Position numbers and translations under genes: made by a program. From the NCBI RefSeq assembly GCF_003725335.1, contig NZ_QIBY01000017.1, positions 1 through 47,184 on the forward strand: a DNA stretch of 47,184 bases, written 5' to 3'. Shown here piece by piece: positions 18,161-25,176 of the stretch (positions are counted from its first letter, which is position 1; each line of letters starts with the position of its first letter). The notes beneath the pieces are model-generated. The model was given only the letters and a program-made list of their open reading frames with translations, did not search any database and was not told where the DNA came from. This DNA is from Parvibacter caecicola. Lineage in GTDB: Bacteria; Actinomycetota; Coriobacteriia; Coriobacteriales; Eggerthellaceae.

Positions 18161-18709
18161 CTAGTTAAGATCCATGTTCAGCGGCACGCTGGCAAACGCG
18201 CCCGAGGCCACAGCCGCCTTCATGCGACGGGCCCGCTGGCGCGCGGCCAGCTCCTCCTCGTCGATGACCATCAGGCCTCCGGTAGGACAGGCTTCCACGC
18301 ACGCCGGTCCGCCCTCGCGGTCATAGCACAGATCGCATTTCACCAGCGAGGCCTTAGGAGCCGACTCCACTGTCAGGCCACCGAGCTTCGCTGCGCCCTC
18401 CTGGGAAACCACTTCCACCGCACCGTAGGGACAGGCCAGCACGCAGCTGCGGCAACCGATGCAACGCTCCTGCTTCACCGCCACACGACCTTGGTCAAAG
18501 TACAGCGCGCCCTCGGGGCACGAGGCCACGCACGGCGCATCGGCGCAATGGTGGCACACGATGGGCGCAGAAATGGTCAGGGTGGTAATTAGGTTCAGAC
18601 GGGGTTTCGCAACGTCTCCGGGCACGCTGTGCTTTAGCAAGCAACCGGCCATGCACGTCTGACAGCCGATGCACAGGCCCGGATCTGCAATGACGAATTT
18701 AGAACCCAT
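18161..18709 (-). CDS. HydN/HycB-like four-cluster ferredoxin, first gene of the operon
   Basis: A 182-residue ferredoxin with CIGCQTCMAGC, CHHCADAPCVASCP, CIGCRSCVLACP and CDLC...CVEACP. It most resembles HydN, which accompanies FdhF in enterobacteria and is needed for its full activity, though a second HycB-type role is possible because hyfA is also present. The ATG at 18709 is chosen for the very strong AGGAGGAG five to six bases upstream; an in-frame ATG at 18745 encodes an acidic leader (NEEEEEF) that is read from that same purine-rich site. It is separated from fdhF by 17 bases. Confidence 0.88.
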   Translation of the reverse strand: MGSKFVIADPGLCIGCQTCMAGCLLKHSVPGDVAKPRLNLITTLTISAPIVCHHCADAPCVASCPEGALYFDQGRVAVKQERCIGCRSCVLACPYGAVEVVSQEGAAKLGGLTVESAPKASLVKCDLCYDREGGPACVEACPTGGLMVIDEEELAARQRARRMKAAVASGAFASVPLNMDLN

Positions 18710-18894
18710 GAACTCCTCCTCTTCCTCATTCTTTGAAGCATGCATTCCCCCCATTTCCCCTTGCTCGTCCCCCTCTCGAGAACCGGGGCGCACAAGACCA
18801 AGGCATTAACGAGATACCTTGCGAAATGGAATGGAATCTATGGGAAGTGCGCAGTTTTGCGCATCGGGAAAGTCGTGTTTGACCTGTTGGGGAC
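18710..18894 (-). other. Long 5' leader of the formate hydrogenlyase operon
   Basis: About 180 bases lie between the proposed transcription start near 18888 and the first ATG. The leader holds two copies of the palindromic hexamer TGCGCA separated by GTTT (18848-18863), able to form a short hairpin or an operator. No molybdenum-cofactor riboswitch pattern could be recognised by eye, and no other gene is seen. Confidence 0.4.
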
Positions 18895-18923
18895 GTTATA
18901 ACGCACTCAAAGCCCATTGACAA
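18895..18923 (-). promoter_or_regulatory. Promoter of the formate hydrogenlyase operon
   Basis: TTGTCA (18923-18918) and TATAAC (18900-18895) are spaced by exactly 17 bases on the minus strand. The -10 box lies within the perfect palindrome CGTTATAACG (18894-18903), which could be a regulator site. It is the only good promoter found upstream of the 14-gene operon. Confidence 0.65.
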
Positions 18924-19115
18924 CTCCCTATTTTTGCCTCTTCGAGCGCCTTCTTCCTCAGTCGCGAAAGCGAGCGGGTCTGCGAGTGTGTTACAATTGC
19001 ATTACACAATTCCTCGTTTTACTGAGAAAACGTCGCCGAAAAGCCTAAAAATGCGTGCTTTTTTCTCTCGCTTCCAATTTGATTTGAGAGACGGAAAAAA
19101 ATTTCGGAGGTGCCC

Positions 19116-19787
19116 ATGGGCAAGCAAGCCACCCTGCAAGTGCGCATCGACGCCACCATGAAAGCGGAGGCCGAGGAGCTCTTCGAAGCATTGGGGCTCT
19201 CGCTCTCCGAGGCCGTGCGACTCTTCGTGGCCGAGAGCGTCAACGGTCGGCGGCTTCCTTTTACTCCCCATCTCAGTAAAAGCGAGGGCGCCACCTCCGC
19301 CTTCGGCAAACTGCGCCACTACGGCAATCCCGCCCAGTCGGGCGACGAACGCACGGCATGGCTCAAAGAGCAGGGATCCTCGGACACAGGGCGGCCGAAA
19401 GCCCCGCTCCGGGGGCGCTCCCGCGACATCGTCATCGTGGACAAAACTATTCTGTTGCACTATCTGCTCGACAACGATTCACGACGGGCCGCCAAAGCGC
19501 GGCGCATTATTGCTGGCGGCGCGGCACGTGCCTACCCGGAAACCATCGTCGCCTGCGTTGCGGCGCTCGAAAACGACTACCGCGTGCCGCGCTCTCTTAT
19601 CGGCACGGTCATGGCGCTCCTCGCAGACGATGTGTCCATGGAAGACGGAGCCGCCGTGCGCCTGGCTGCGCGCCTCTATGGGGCGGGAAAGCTTTCCTTC
19701 GCCGAGCACCTCCTGACCGCACGCAACATTCTCACTGGATACCCAGTCGAGACTTTCAGCAAGCCACTTTCCCGCACAATCATGTAA
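19116..19787 (+). CDS. RelB/DinJ-like antitoxin domain fused to a degenerate PIN domain
   Basis: A 223-residue protein with two parts. Residues 3-50 (KQATLQVRIDATMKAEAEEL, then LGLSLSEAVRLFV) match the RelB/DinJ ribbon-helix-helix antitoxins. After a linker, residues 104-220 resemble a VapC/FitB-type PIN nuclease: IVIVDKTILLHYLL, DYRVPRSLIGTVMALL, SFAEHLLTARN and VETFSK. The catalytic set looks damaged: the first Asp (D109) is kept, but the usual Glu in the second motif is Cys, the Asp of DFADAL is Glu, and the TFD aspartate is Ser. The ATG at 19116 follows GGAGG by five bases; a GTG two codons earlier overlaps that site. It is one of few plus-strand genes and has no toxin partner beside it. 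Function unknown; an autoregulator is possible. Confidence 0.75.
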   Translation: MGKQATLQVRIDATMKAEAEELFEALGLSLSEAVRLFVAESVNGRRLPFTPHLSKSEGATSAFGKLRHYGNPAQSGDERTAWLKEQGSSDTGRPKAPLRGRSRDIVIVDKTILLHYLLDNDSRRAAKARRIIAGGAARAYPETIVACVAALENDYRVPRSLIGTVMALLADDVSMEDGAAVRLAARLYGAGKLSFAEHLLTARNILTGYPVETFSKPLSRTIM

Positions 19788-19842
19788 ACGAGAGCCAGTC
19801 CCACCCCCGTCCGTGAACGCGTTGTTTTAATTGCAGTGAGCC

Positions 19843-20124
19843 CTACTCCTCCACTTGCAGCTCTGCGAAGGCGCTTTCGGGGCTGTGCTCGCCGGCGTCG
19901 TTCACCGAGCGCACCCGCAGCACGTAGAAGCCGGCTTTTTCCGGCGTATACTCGAAGGTCCAGGTGAGGTTTTGGTAATCGTTGGTGTCGGGCGTGTCGT
20001 AGCGGGTCCAGTGCTCGCCCTCGTCCAGCGAAAACTCAATGGCCGAAATGCTGTGACCGAAGTCATAAGCATTGCCCTTGAACTGCACCGGCTTTCCCAC
20101 TTGACCGTACACGCGTCCTATCAT
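19843..20124 (-). CDS. Stand-alone Ig-like (sulfite-oxidase dimerisation-type) domain protein
   Basis: A 93-residue soluble protein without signal peptide. Its whole length matches the Ig-like Mo-co dimerisation domain: GKPVQFKGNAYDFGHSISAI, EFSLDEGEHWTRYDT, WTFEYTPEKAGFYVLRVRSV. The same domain ends both haem lipoproteins of this window and begins the phosphatase at 27314. ATG at 20124 has AAAGGGGG five to six bases upstream; the longer frame to 20238 runs through the terminator of cassette 1 and is not credible. It lies just beyond that terminator, so it is probably transcribed separately or by readthrough. Role unknown. Confidence 0.75.
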   Translation of the reverse strand: MIGRVYGQVGKPVQFKGNAYDFGHSISAIEFSLDEGEHWTRYDTPDTNDYQNLTWTFEYTPEKAGFYVLRVRSVNDAGEHSPESAFAELQVEE

Positions 20125-20183
20125 GGTTCCCCCTTTGATCGTTTTTGCAAAAGCATAGCAGACTGCCCTTAGGACAAAGTTTT

Positions 20184-20220
20184 GAGAAAAGAAACGCCCG
20201 GCGCGAAAACGCACCGGGCG
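20184..20220 (-). terminator. Terminator of cassette 1
   Basis: A GC-rich stem CGCCCGGTGC/GCGCCGGGCG (arms within 20195-20220, GTTTTC loop) is followed on the minus strand by TTTCTTTTCTC. It lies 22 bases beyond the nrfD-like stop. Confidence 0.8.
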
Positions 20221-20241
20221 CACAAAGAAGCCGAGCAAGCC

Positions 20242-21204
20242 CTACAGCAAAAGCCCCATCACTGTGGTGGAGAGGAGGCTGGCGTGCACGCCGGCCGCCA
20301 GCATGAGGAAGCGCAGCTCGCATCCGCCGATGAGGGCGCCGATAGCCCCGACGGCCATCGCGGGGCGGCTCTCCCGCTTCCCCAGCGCAAGGCCCAAAAT
20401 CGCCATGGCCAAGGGAAGCACCAGGCCGCAGGCCACCACCATCCACCAGAACACGGTGGACAGTCCGCCGGAAGTGAGCAGCTCGGCCGAAGCCGCGGCC
20501 GCCGCGCCCCAAGCGGTTGCGGCATCGCCCGAGGCCATCTGCCACAGAAGCGCCGCCAGCACGGCCACTTCCGCCACCACCAGCACCACCACGATGCGCT
20601 CCATGAGCATCTGCGCGCGGTGGGCCAGCGGGTCGCGCTTGGAAAGGATTACGGCCATCACCTCCACCAGCGCCACGCCGGTGTCGAAGGCCGACACGGT
20701 GAACAGCGCCGGCAGCAGCGGGCTGTCCCACAGCGGCACGCCGCCGGCGGTCATCAGCAGCATGCCGGTGTACACCGCCACAAAGGCGCCAAGCGCGATG
20801 CCGATCCAGGCCAGCACCGTGCGCAGGGCGGCGCCGTGGGCCTTGAACCACTTCCAGCTCTTCGCCAGGGCGTTGCCCACGGGGCGCACGGCCAGCAGGG
20901 CCGAGACGAACCACACCGCCAGCGCGCAGAACGCGCCCCAGGCGCCGTAGGTCATCCACGAGGAGAAGTTGCTGAAGGCCGACCACATCATGATGCCGCG
21001 CACGGGACTGATGAGCTCGGAGAGCAGCAGCATGAGGCCCACGGCCAGGCTGGCGAAGGCGGCCCACATAGAGGCGCACACCACCAGCCGGTGCTTGGTG
21101 CGGTCGATGAGGAACAGCACCGCCGCCATGATGAAGGCGCCGGCCCCCATGCCGCCCAGGAACAGGTACAGCGCCGGCTGCCAAGACCAGGTAAGTTGTA
21201 GCAT
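20242..21204 (-). CDS. NrfD/PsrC-family quinone-interacting membrane protein, cassette 1
   Basis: A 320-residue protein with about nine hydrophobic helices, belonging to the NrfD/PsrC/DmsC-like group that exchanges electrons between the quinone pool and an attached ferredoxin. It opens with WSWQPALYLFLGGMGAGAF, closely matched by the cassette 2 paralogue at 28406 (WGWQPSLYLFLGGMGAGAF). Both also share TGVLLMTA-type and GGCELRFL/GGCALRFL segments. The ATG at 21204 directly abuts the stop of the Tat ferredoxin. It is the last gene of the cassette before the terminator. Confidence 0.88.
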   Translation of the reverse strand: MLQLTWSWQPALYLFLGGMGAGAFIMAAVLFLIDRTKHRLVVCASMWAAFASLAVGLMLLLSELISPVRGIMMWSAFSNFSSWMTYGAWGAFCALAVWFVSALLAVRPVGNALAKSWKWFKAHGAALRTVLAWIGIALGAFVAVYTGMLLMTAGGVPLWDSPLLPALFTVSAFDTGVALVEVMAVILSKRDPLAHRAQMLMERIVVVLVVAEVAVLAALLWQMASGDAATAWGAAAAASAELLTSGGLSTVFWWMVVACGLVLPLAMAILGLALGKRESRPAMAVGAIGALIGGCELRFLMLAAGVHASLLSTTVMGLLL

Positions 21205-21888
21205 TCACTTCACCCCCCTGACCAGATAGCAGTTGGGCCCGCACGGCTCGCCCACGGGGACGGGCGCGAGGCCCCGCTGTTCGGCCTCGGCCACCAACTC
21301 ATCAACGGGCCCGTACTTGAGCGCGTTGAAGATGCACGCCTGCGCGCAATAGGGCTGATCGCCCGGCGCCACTCCCGCATCCAAGCAGCAGTCGCATTTG
21401 TCCATGGCCTCGGAGTTGTAATTCGGCACCCCGTAGGGACAAGCCTGGAAGCAGTACTTGCACCCGATGCACTTGTCCTTGTCCACATGCACGATGCCCG
21501 CCTCGCTCTTGCTAATGGCGCCCGCCGGGCACACCCGCAAGCAGTTCGGATCATCGCAATGCATGCACGAGGTAGAGACGTAGACGTTCATTCCGTTGCT
21601 GTCGAGAAAGGACGATACCGCCCGTCGATTGGGCGTCTCGTCAGAAAGATGGTTCTGACTGCGGCATGCCGCAACGCACATCTCGCAATCGACGCATCGT
21701 CCCATGTCCACCATAAAGCCGTACTGGGTGCCTCCCACCTCAGCACCGTTATTGCTGGCCGTTTCGCCGCCTTCGGCAAAAGCCTTTCCACCCAGGGAAA
21801 CCGCTCCTCCTACCACCAGCACGGAGGCGCCAAACGCTGCCGTGCCCGCAATAAGGCCACGGCGGGAAATGCTTCTGGCGTCTTGCAT
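21205..21888 (-). CDS. Tat-exported four-cluster ferredoxin (NrfC-like), cassette 1
   Basis: A 227-residue iron-sulfur protein with a twin-arginine signal (SISRRGLIAGTAAFG, cleavage region KAFAEG). Four [4Fe-4S] cysteine sets follow: CVDCEMCVAAC, CMHCDDPNCLRVCP, CIGCKYCFQACP and CDCC...CAQAC. This is the NrfC/DmsB architecture, delivering electrons to or from the NrfD-type partner encoded next to it. The ATG at 21888 is chosen because GGAGG lies five bases upstream; an in-frame TTG at 21900 overlaps that site. Because the signal is Tat, clusters are inserted before export. Confidence 0.92.
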   Translation of the reverse strand: MQDARSISRRGLIAGTAAFGASVLVVGGAVSLGGKAFAEGGETASNNGAEVGGTQYGFMVDMGRCVDCEMCVAACRSQNHLSDETPNRRAVSSFLDSNGMNVYVSTSCMHCDDPNCLRVCPAGAISKSEAGIVHVDKDKCIGCKYCFQACPYGVPNYNSEAMDKCDCCLDAGVAPGDQPYCAQACIFNALKYGPVDELVAEAEQRGLAPVPVGEPCGPNCYLVRGVK

Positions 21889-21957
21889 ATTCGCCTCCAA
21901 TCATTGGTCTTCAGTTGTGAGGGATGCGGCCATCCCACTTCCCCCACACAGGAACAG

Positions 21958-22767
21958 TTATTGAATGTCGCCACCGAACGAAACGCCTACGTTGGGCAAG
22001 TTGGCATAGGCAGAACGTGCTTCGTCGCTCGACGGGCTGGGCGGAGGCGTCTGACGTTCCTCCAGCGTAATGGCAACGATGTCACGCGCAAAGTAATTCG
22101 CCGAAGTGGAACCCAGCCACAGCTGGTTCGAACCGCCCATGGTTTCAGCCAGGGGCGCGCCGTTCACGTCATAAACTACCGGGCAGTAGTGCGTCTTTAC
22201 GTACTGCAAGGGCAAAGCCACCTCGTAGCCGTCGGCCGAAGTGAACACGATGGTGTTGGCTTCTTCCTGGACGCCGGCAATGCCGATCAGCGTGCGAACC
22301 GCAACGCCCGTCACCTCTGCGTTGGCGCTGGCCTTCCCATCGGCAGGGTTTCCGGCACAAGCGCAGCCCAGCAAAAGCGACTGCACCTCTTCGGTTTCGC
22401 ACAACTCATCGAAGCTGGCCGCATAGGGATGGTCCACCGCACCCCTCACCTCAATCACCCAGTCGTGGGCCGACAGACTGCCCGCATCCCCTGCGGGGCG
22501 CGCGCCGCACAGGTACTTCGAGGCACCCGCAACCGCTTTCAGGTCATCGTTGGAAGAGACCTCGCTTTGGGTGTAGGCGAATTTCCCTGACACTACATCA
22601 GTGGAAACAATGTCTGTCTTTTCATACGTTTCTTGACGGGCATTTTCAACTGCATCGGGCGCCGATACTTCAGGCGACGGCGACGCCACTGCGAAGCTGC
22701 TACCCACACCCGCCAACGCCAGCACAGAACTCGCGCCCAGCACGATGGTTTTCTTGATTGCGCTCAT
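21958..22767 (-). CDS. Exported sulfite-oxidase-like fold protein, small form, cassette 1
   Basis: A 269-residue protein with a Sec-type signal (MSAIKKTIVLGASSVLALAG, no twin arginine). The body resembles the Oxidored_molyb (sulfite oxidase) fold: WVIEVRGAVDHPYAASFDEL, then GCACAGNPADGKASANAEVTGVAV, in which Cys135 or Cys137 occupies the place of the Mo-ligand cysteine, and a late GGSNQLWLGSTSANYF. The arginine that normally follows the CxGN motif is replaced by Pro-Ala. It lacks the C-terminal Ig-like domain. The paralogue at 30199 keeps GCxCAGNP and GGSNQLWxGST. Whether it binds molybdopterin is unknown. ATG at 22767 follows GAGGTG. Confidence 0.75.
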   Translation of the reverse strand: MSAIKKTIVLGASSVLALAGVGSSFAVASPSPEVSAPDAVENARQETYEKTDIVSTDVVSGKFAYTQSEVSSNDDLKAVAGASKYLCGARPAGDAGSLSAHDWVIEVRGAVDHPYAASFDELCETEEVQSLLLGCACAGNPADGKASANAEVTGVAVRTLIGIAGVQEEANTIVFTSADGYEVALPLQYVKTHYCPVVYDVNGAPLAETMGGSNQLWLGSTSANYFARDIVAITLEERQTPPPSPSSDEARSAYANLPNVGVSFGGDIQ

Positions 22768-22792
22768 CTCTTACACCTCACTCTCTTGTTAT

Positions 22793-24376
22793 TTAGGCTT
22801 CGTGCGCGTTGAACATGACCTTGTCGGGGTACATGCTCACCAGGCCCTCATCGGTAACTGCGCGCACCGCCAGCACATACGAGCCAGGTTCAGGGGTGAT
22901 GGTGAAATTCCAGTACACCCATTTGTTGCGATCGGAATCAGACGTGTCCATACGCGTCCAGGTAGCTCCGTTGTCAAGCGAGAACTCCACTGCCGTCACC
23001 TGCTGGTCAAACGCTTGGGCATAGCCTTCAAAGGTATACGGCTCACCTGCTTTGATGATTTGGCCTTCATGGAAGAAGCAGATGCCAGCATTGGGCTTGT
23101 TGTACCACTTGCCAATCATGTCGGGATCTAAGGTGTTGGCCTCGTCCAACTCCCAGCCTTCAAATACCTTCACCTCATCGGCTGGAGTGTCCACCACTTC
23201 AAGGTCACTTACCCAGCGGATGGAAGAGGGTACGCCGCGGTTCTGGTACCAAATACGCACCGGGAAGCCTTCTGTCCAACTCAGGTTTTCGCCGTTAATC
23301 TTGTAAACAAGATAGGCACCGTTCTTTGCCAGAGTTTCCAGCGTTTCGCCGCGAGACCAGCCGTCAGATACGGTCGCCATCAGGGCCGTAGCCCCCTCTT
23401 TCACGCCGCCAGCCTTGTCTAACAGCCACTGCACCGGGATTCCGGTCACTTCCACGTTGCTCACCATCTCCCAGCCGGGCGCGTTCATAACGCACTGAGT
23501 GGAGCTGATAAACGTCTCGGACGGTGCCTCCTGAATCAACTGGCCCAGCGTGATGGAGTACGGGTTGTTCACCAAACCAGATACACTGATCTCCCATGCG
23601 TCACGGGCAGCATCGTCGGTGGGCACGCCCTTCATCTCATTGTCCACCGCTTCGCGGTTCATATCCCCGGTGAAGAAGGTGAGGTCGAACATTTCATTTG
23701 TCTTGTCCTGTTCGTAGGACATCTCCGCATTCACGTCCTCATTGGAGATGAAGGTGAGGCCCTGCATCACGTCGTACTTAGCCTCTTCCCAAAGCTGCAT
23801 GCCCTTGCCATCGGCGGTAGCGTTGTGGCAGCTCATGCAATCGCCTTTGAAAGTATCGCGGCTATGGATGCCGTGAATAAGCGATCCGAACTCGAAGTTC
23901 TTGGTCACGTAACCGGTGCCTACGTCGTGACAAATGAGGCAATCCATGGGAGTTGCATCCATTCCCAGATTATTTCGGATGTCAATGTGCGGGTAGCTCA
24001 GATGGTTCATAATCAAGTCCACCAGGCCGTCAGTGTGGCACGAATTGCACCCGCGGTTATTCGCGTTCAGATACTTGATGTTGTACGAGTTCGGCTGGTC
24101 ACCCAGGTGCCAATAGGAAAAGTCCACATCCGGAGCCAGCTGCACCTGAGTGCCATCCGCCAACGTCTGGATACTCGGCAAGCTGCTGGAATGCACCTCC
24201 CCCATTTCGCTGTACAGCTCTTCCAGGCTCTGGGCCGTGCCCGTTGCAGCCTGATGGCTCACCGCCCCTTCTCCGTTGCTTTCAACATCCGGAGATTCCA
24301 CATTGGGGACGCAGGCCGCCAACGCCATCGCTGCAGCACACGTCACCGTTGCTGCAAGAAATGCCTTTTTCTTCAC
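22793..24376 (-). CDS. Triheme c-type cytochrome/sulfite-oxidase-like fusion lipoprotein, cassette 1
   Basis: A 527-residue protein starting at GTG 24376 (GGAGGAG upstream). Residues 1-22 form a lipoprotein signal ending ALAAC. Three c-haem motifs follow: CNSCH (110-114), CLICH (146-150) and CMSCH (180-184). From about 260 a sulfite-oxidase-like domain begins, with WEISVSGLVNNPYSITLGQL, a putative Mo-ligand Cys295 in STQCVMNAP, NVEVTGIPVQWLLDKAG and GFPVRIWYQNRG. The C-terminal 90 residues are the Ig-like dimerisation domain (AVEFSLDNGATWTRMDT). Export must be by Sec because of the lipobox and haem motifs, which conflicts with the Tat route normal for folded molybdoproteins. Same length as its paralogue at 31061. 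First gene of the cassette; likely an extracytoplasmic terminal reductase or dehydrogenase. Confidence 0.85.
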   Translation of the reverse strand: MKKKAFLAATVTCAAAMALAACVPNVESPDVESNGEGAVSHQAATGTAQSLEELYSEMGEVHSSSLPSIQTLADGTQVQLAPDVDFSYWHLGDQPNSYNIKYLNANNRGCNSCHTDGLVDLIMNHLSYPHIDIRNNLGMDATPMDCLICHDVGTGYVTKNFEFGSLIHGIHSRDTFKGDCMSCHNATADGKGMQLWEEAKYDVMQGLTFISNEDVNAEMSYEQDKTNEMFDLTFFTGDMNREAVDNEMKGVPTDDAARDAWEISVSGLVNNPYSITLGQLIQEAPSETFISSTQCVMNAPGWEMVSNVEVTGIPVQWLLDKAGGVKEGATALMATVSDGWSRGETLETLAKNGAYLVYKINGENLSWTEGFPVRIWYQNRGVPSSIRWVSDLEVVDTPADEVKVFEGWELDEANTLDPDMIGKWYNKPNAGICFFHEGQIIKAGEPYTFEGYAQAFDQQVTAVEFSLDNGATWTRMDTSDSDRNKWVYWNFTITPEPGSYVLAVRAVTDEGLVSMYPDKVMFNAHEA

Positions 24377-24425
24377 GGCTTTCTCCTCCTCCTGTTTTCG
24401 CGTGCCTACCCAATGGATGAGATAG

Positions 24426-24445
24426 TATCATAAATTTGTATGATA
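24426..24445. promoter_or_regulatory. Putative GntR operator upstream of cassette 1
   Basis: The sequence TATCATAAATTTGTATGATA is a dyad TATCAT-N8-ATGATA located 50 bases before the GTG of the haem fusion gene, in an AT-rich promoter region. The same 20-bp dyad with the same spacing occurs at 27234-27253 beside gntR. Regulation by that GntR is inferred. Confidence 0.55.
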
Positions 24446-24605
24446 TGTGATATTTATCCTACATATCTATGATTCTTTTTTCAGGATAGACCATGCCAGC
24501 TAGAGGGTGGGCCCTTCGCGCAGCACCCAGCACCCAGGTCTCATCGCCCTGTGATCAGCCCCCGATTTTTGCGTGAACGCGCGCTCTCGAGTCACGTTGC
24601 AAAAA

Positions 24606-24712
24606 TGGCTGGAATCGGCCGCGACGCTGGCACCCAGAGTGTCGTAATAAGTCCCTTTTTATTACGACATCTAGGCAGTATTCCAGCCAAATAGGTGCTT
24701 TTATTACGACAT
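24606..24712. repeat. Nested inverted repeats with a third copy of the inner arm
   Basis: Outer arms TGGCTGGAAT (24606-24615) and ATTCCAGCCA (24680-24689) are perfect inverses. Inner arms TGTCGTAATAA (24640-24650) and TTATTACGACA (24659-24669) are also perfect inverses, and TTATTACGACAT recurs at 24701-24712. The 400-base gap 24377-24776 otherwise holds only the operator above and no gene. Confidence 0.7.
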
Positions 24713-24776
24713 TTCCCAACTGTCCACACCTATTGCCCAACCTGCCGAAGCCCTCGAAGGCCTCGGATAAAACAGC

Positions 24777-25064
24777 TCACAGGTTGACGATAGCCACTTT
24801 CACATTGGAGTTACGGAATACGGGCTTTAGGTAATCCGGGTCGCAAAGCTCTGGCAGAACCTGCTGAAGAGCCAGGAAGATATCAGCAGACGGGGCACGA
24901 CTCGCGCTCTCAAGCGCATAGATCGTCCGCTCCGAAACGCGCAACCCCGTCTGCTCCTCTACCGCCGCCGCCAGCGCACCACCTCGTGAATAACCATTAC
25001 TTATTCTTGCCGCTTTGAGAAGCACCCCGTAAGCAGCCCAGTCGATGATGCTGTTTTCTTTCAC
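24777..25064 (-). CDS. XRE-like helix-turn-helix protein
   Basis: A 95-residue protein starting at GTG 25064, which lies seven bases after AGGAG; a GTG at 25070 is too close to that site. It contains a helix-turn-helix of XRE type: YGVLLKAARISNGYS, LRVSERTIYALESASRAPS, LALQQVLPEL. It is divergent from the toxin-antitoxin pair at 25177, sharing a 110-base intergenic region with two palindromes, and is therefore a candidate regulator of that pair or of itself. It could also be an orphan antitoxin. Confidence 0.7.
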   Translation of the reverse strand: MKENSIIDWAAYGVLLKAARISNGYSRGGALAAAVEEQTGLRVSERTIYALESASRAPSADIFLALQQVLPELCDPDYLKPVFRNSNVKVAIVNL

Positions 25065-25074
25065 TGTCACACTC

Positions 25075-25088
25075 CTATTGCACAATAG
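25075..25088. promoter_or_regulatory. Palindrome over the -35 box of the toxin-antitoxin promoter
   Basis: CTATTGCACAATAG is a perfect dyad with a two-base centre. It covers the -35 box of the plus-strand promoter and lies just upstream of the divergent XRE start, fitting a shared repressor site. Confidence 0.6.
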
Positions 25089-25106
25089 TACAAGTGCCTC
25101 TATTCT
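25078..25106 (+). promoter_or_regulatory. Promoter of the toxin-antitoxin pair
   Basis: TTGCAC (25078-25083) and TATTCT (25101-25106) are separated by 17 bases, about 70 bases before the toxin ATG. The two flanking palindromes bracket it. Confidence 0.5.
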
Positions 25107-25109
25107 ATA

Positions 25110-25125
25110 TTGCATTATAGTGCAA
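25110..25125. promoter_or_regulatory. Second palindrome in the toxin-antitoxin control region
   Basis: TTGCATTATAGTGCAA has arms TTGCA/TGCAA around a TATA centre and shares the TTGCA core with the palindrome at 25075. It lies at the expected transcription start. Confidence 0.5.
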
Positions 25126-25176
25126 CGGTCGCTTTTGAGAAATATAACTTGCGAGCTATATCATATAGGAGCTATA

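Noticed and set aside
18710-18894. Molybdenum-cofactor riboswitch in the operon leader
   Set aside because: No recognisable aptamer core; only short palindromes are seen.
18900-18960. Sigma-54 promoter for the hydrogenlyase operon
   Set aside because: No GG-N10-GC pattern of the proper form; a sigma-70-like pair with 17-base spacing is present instead.
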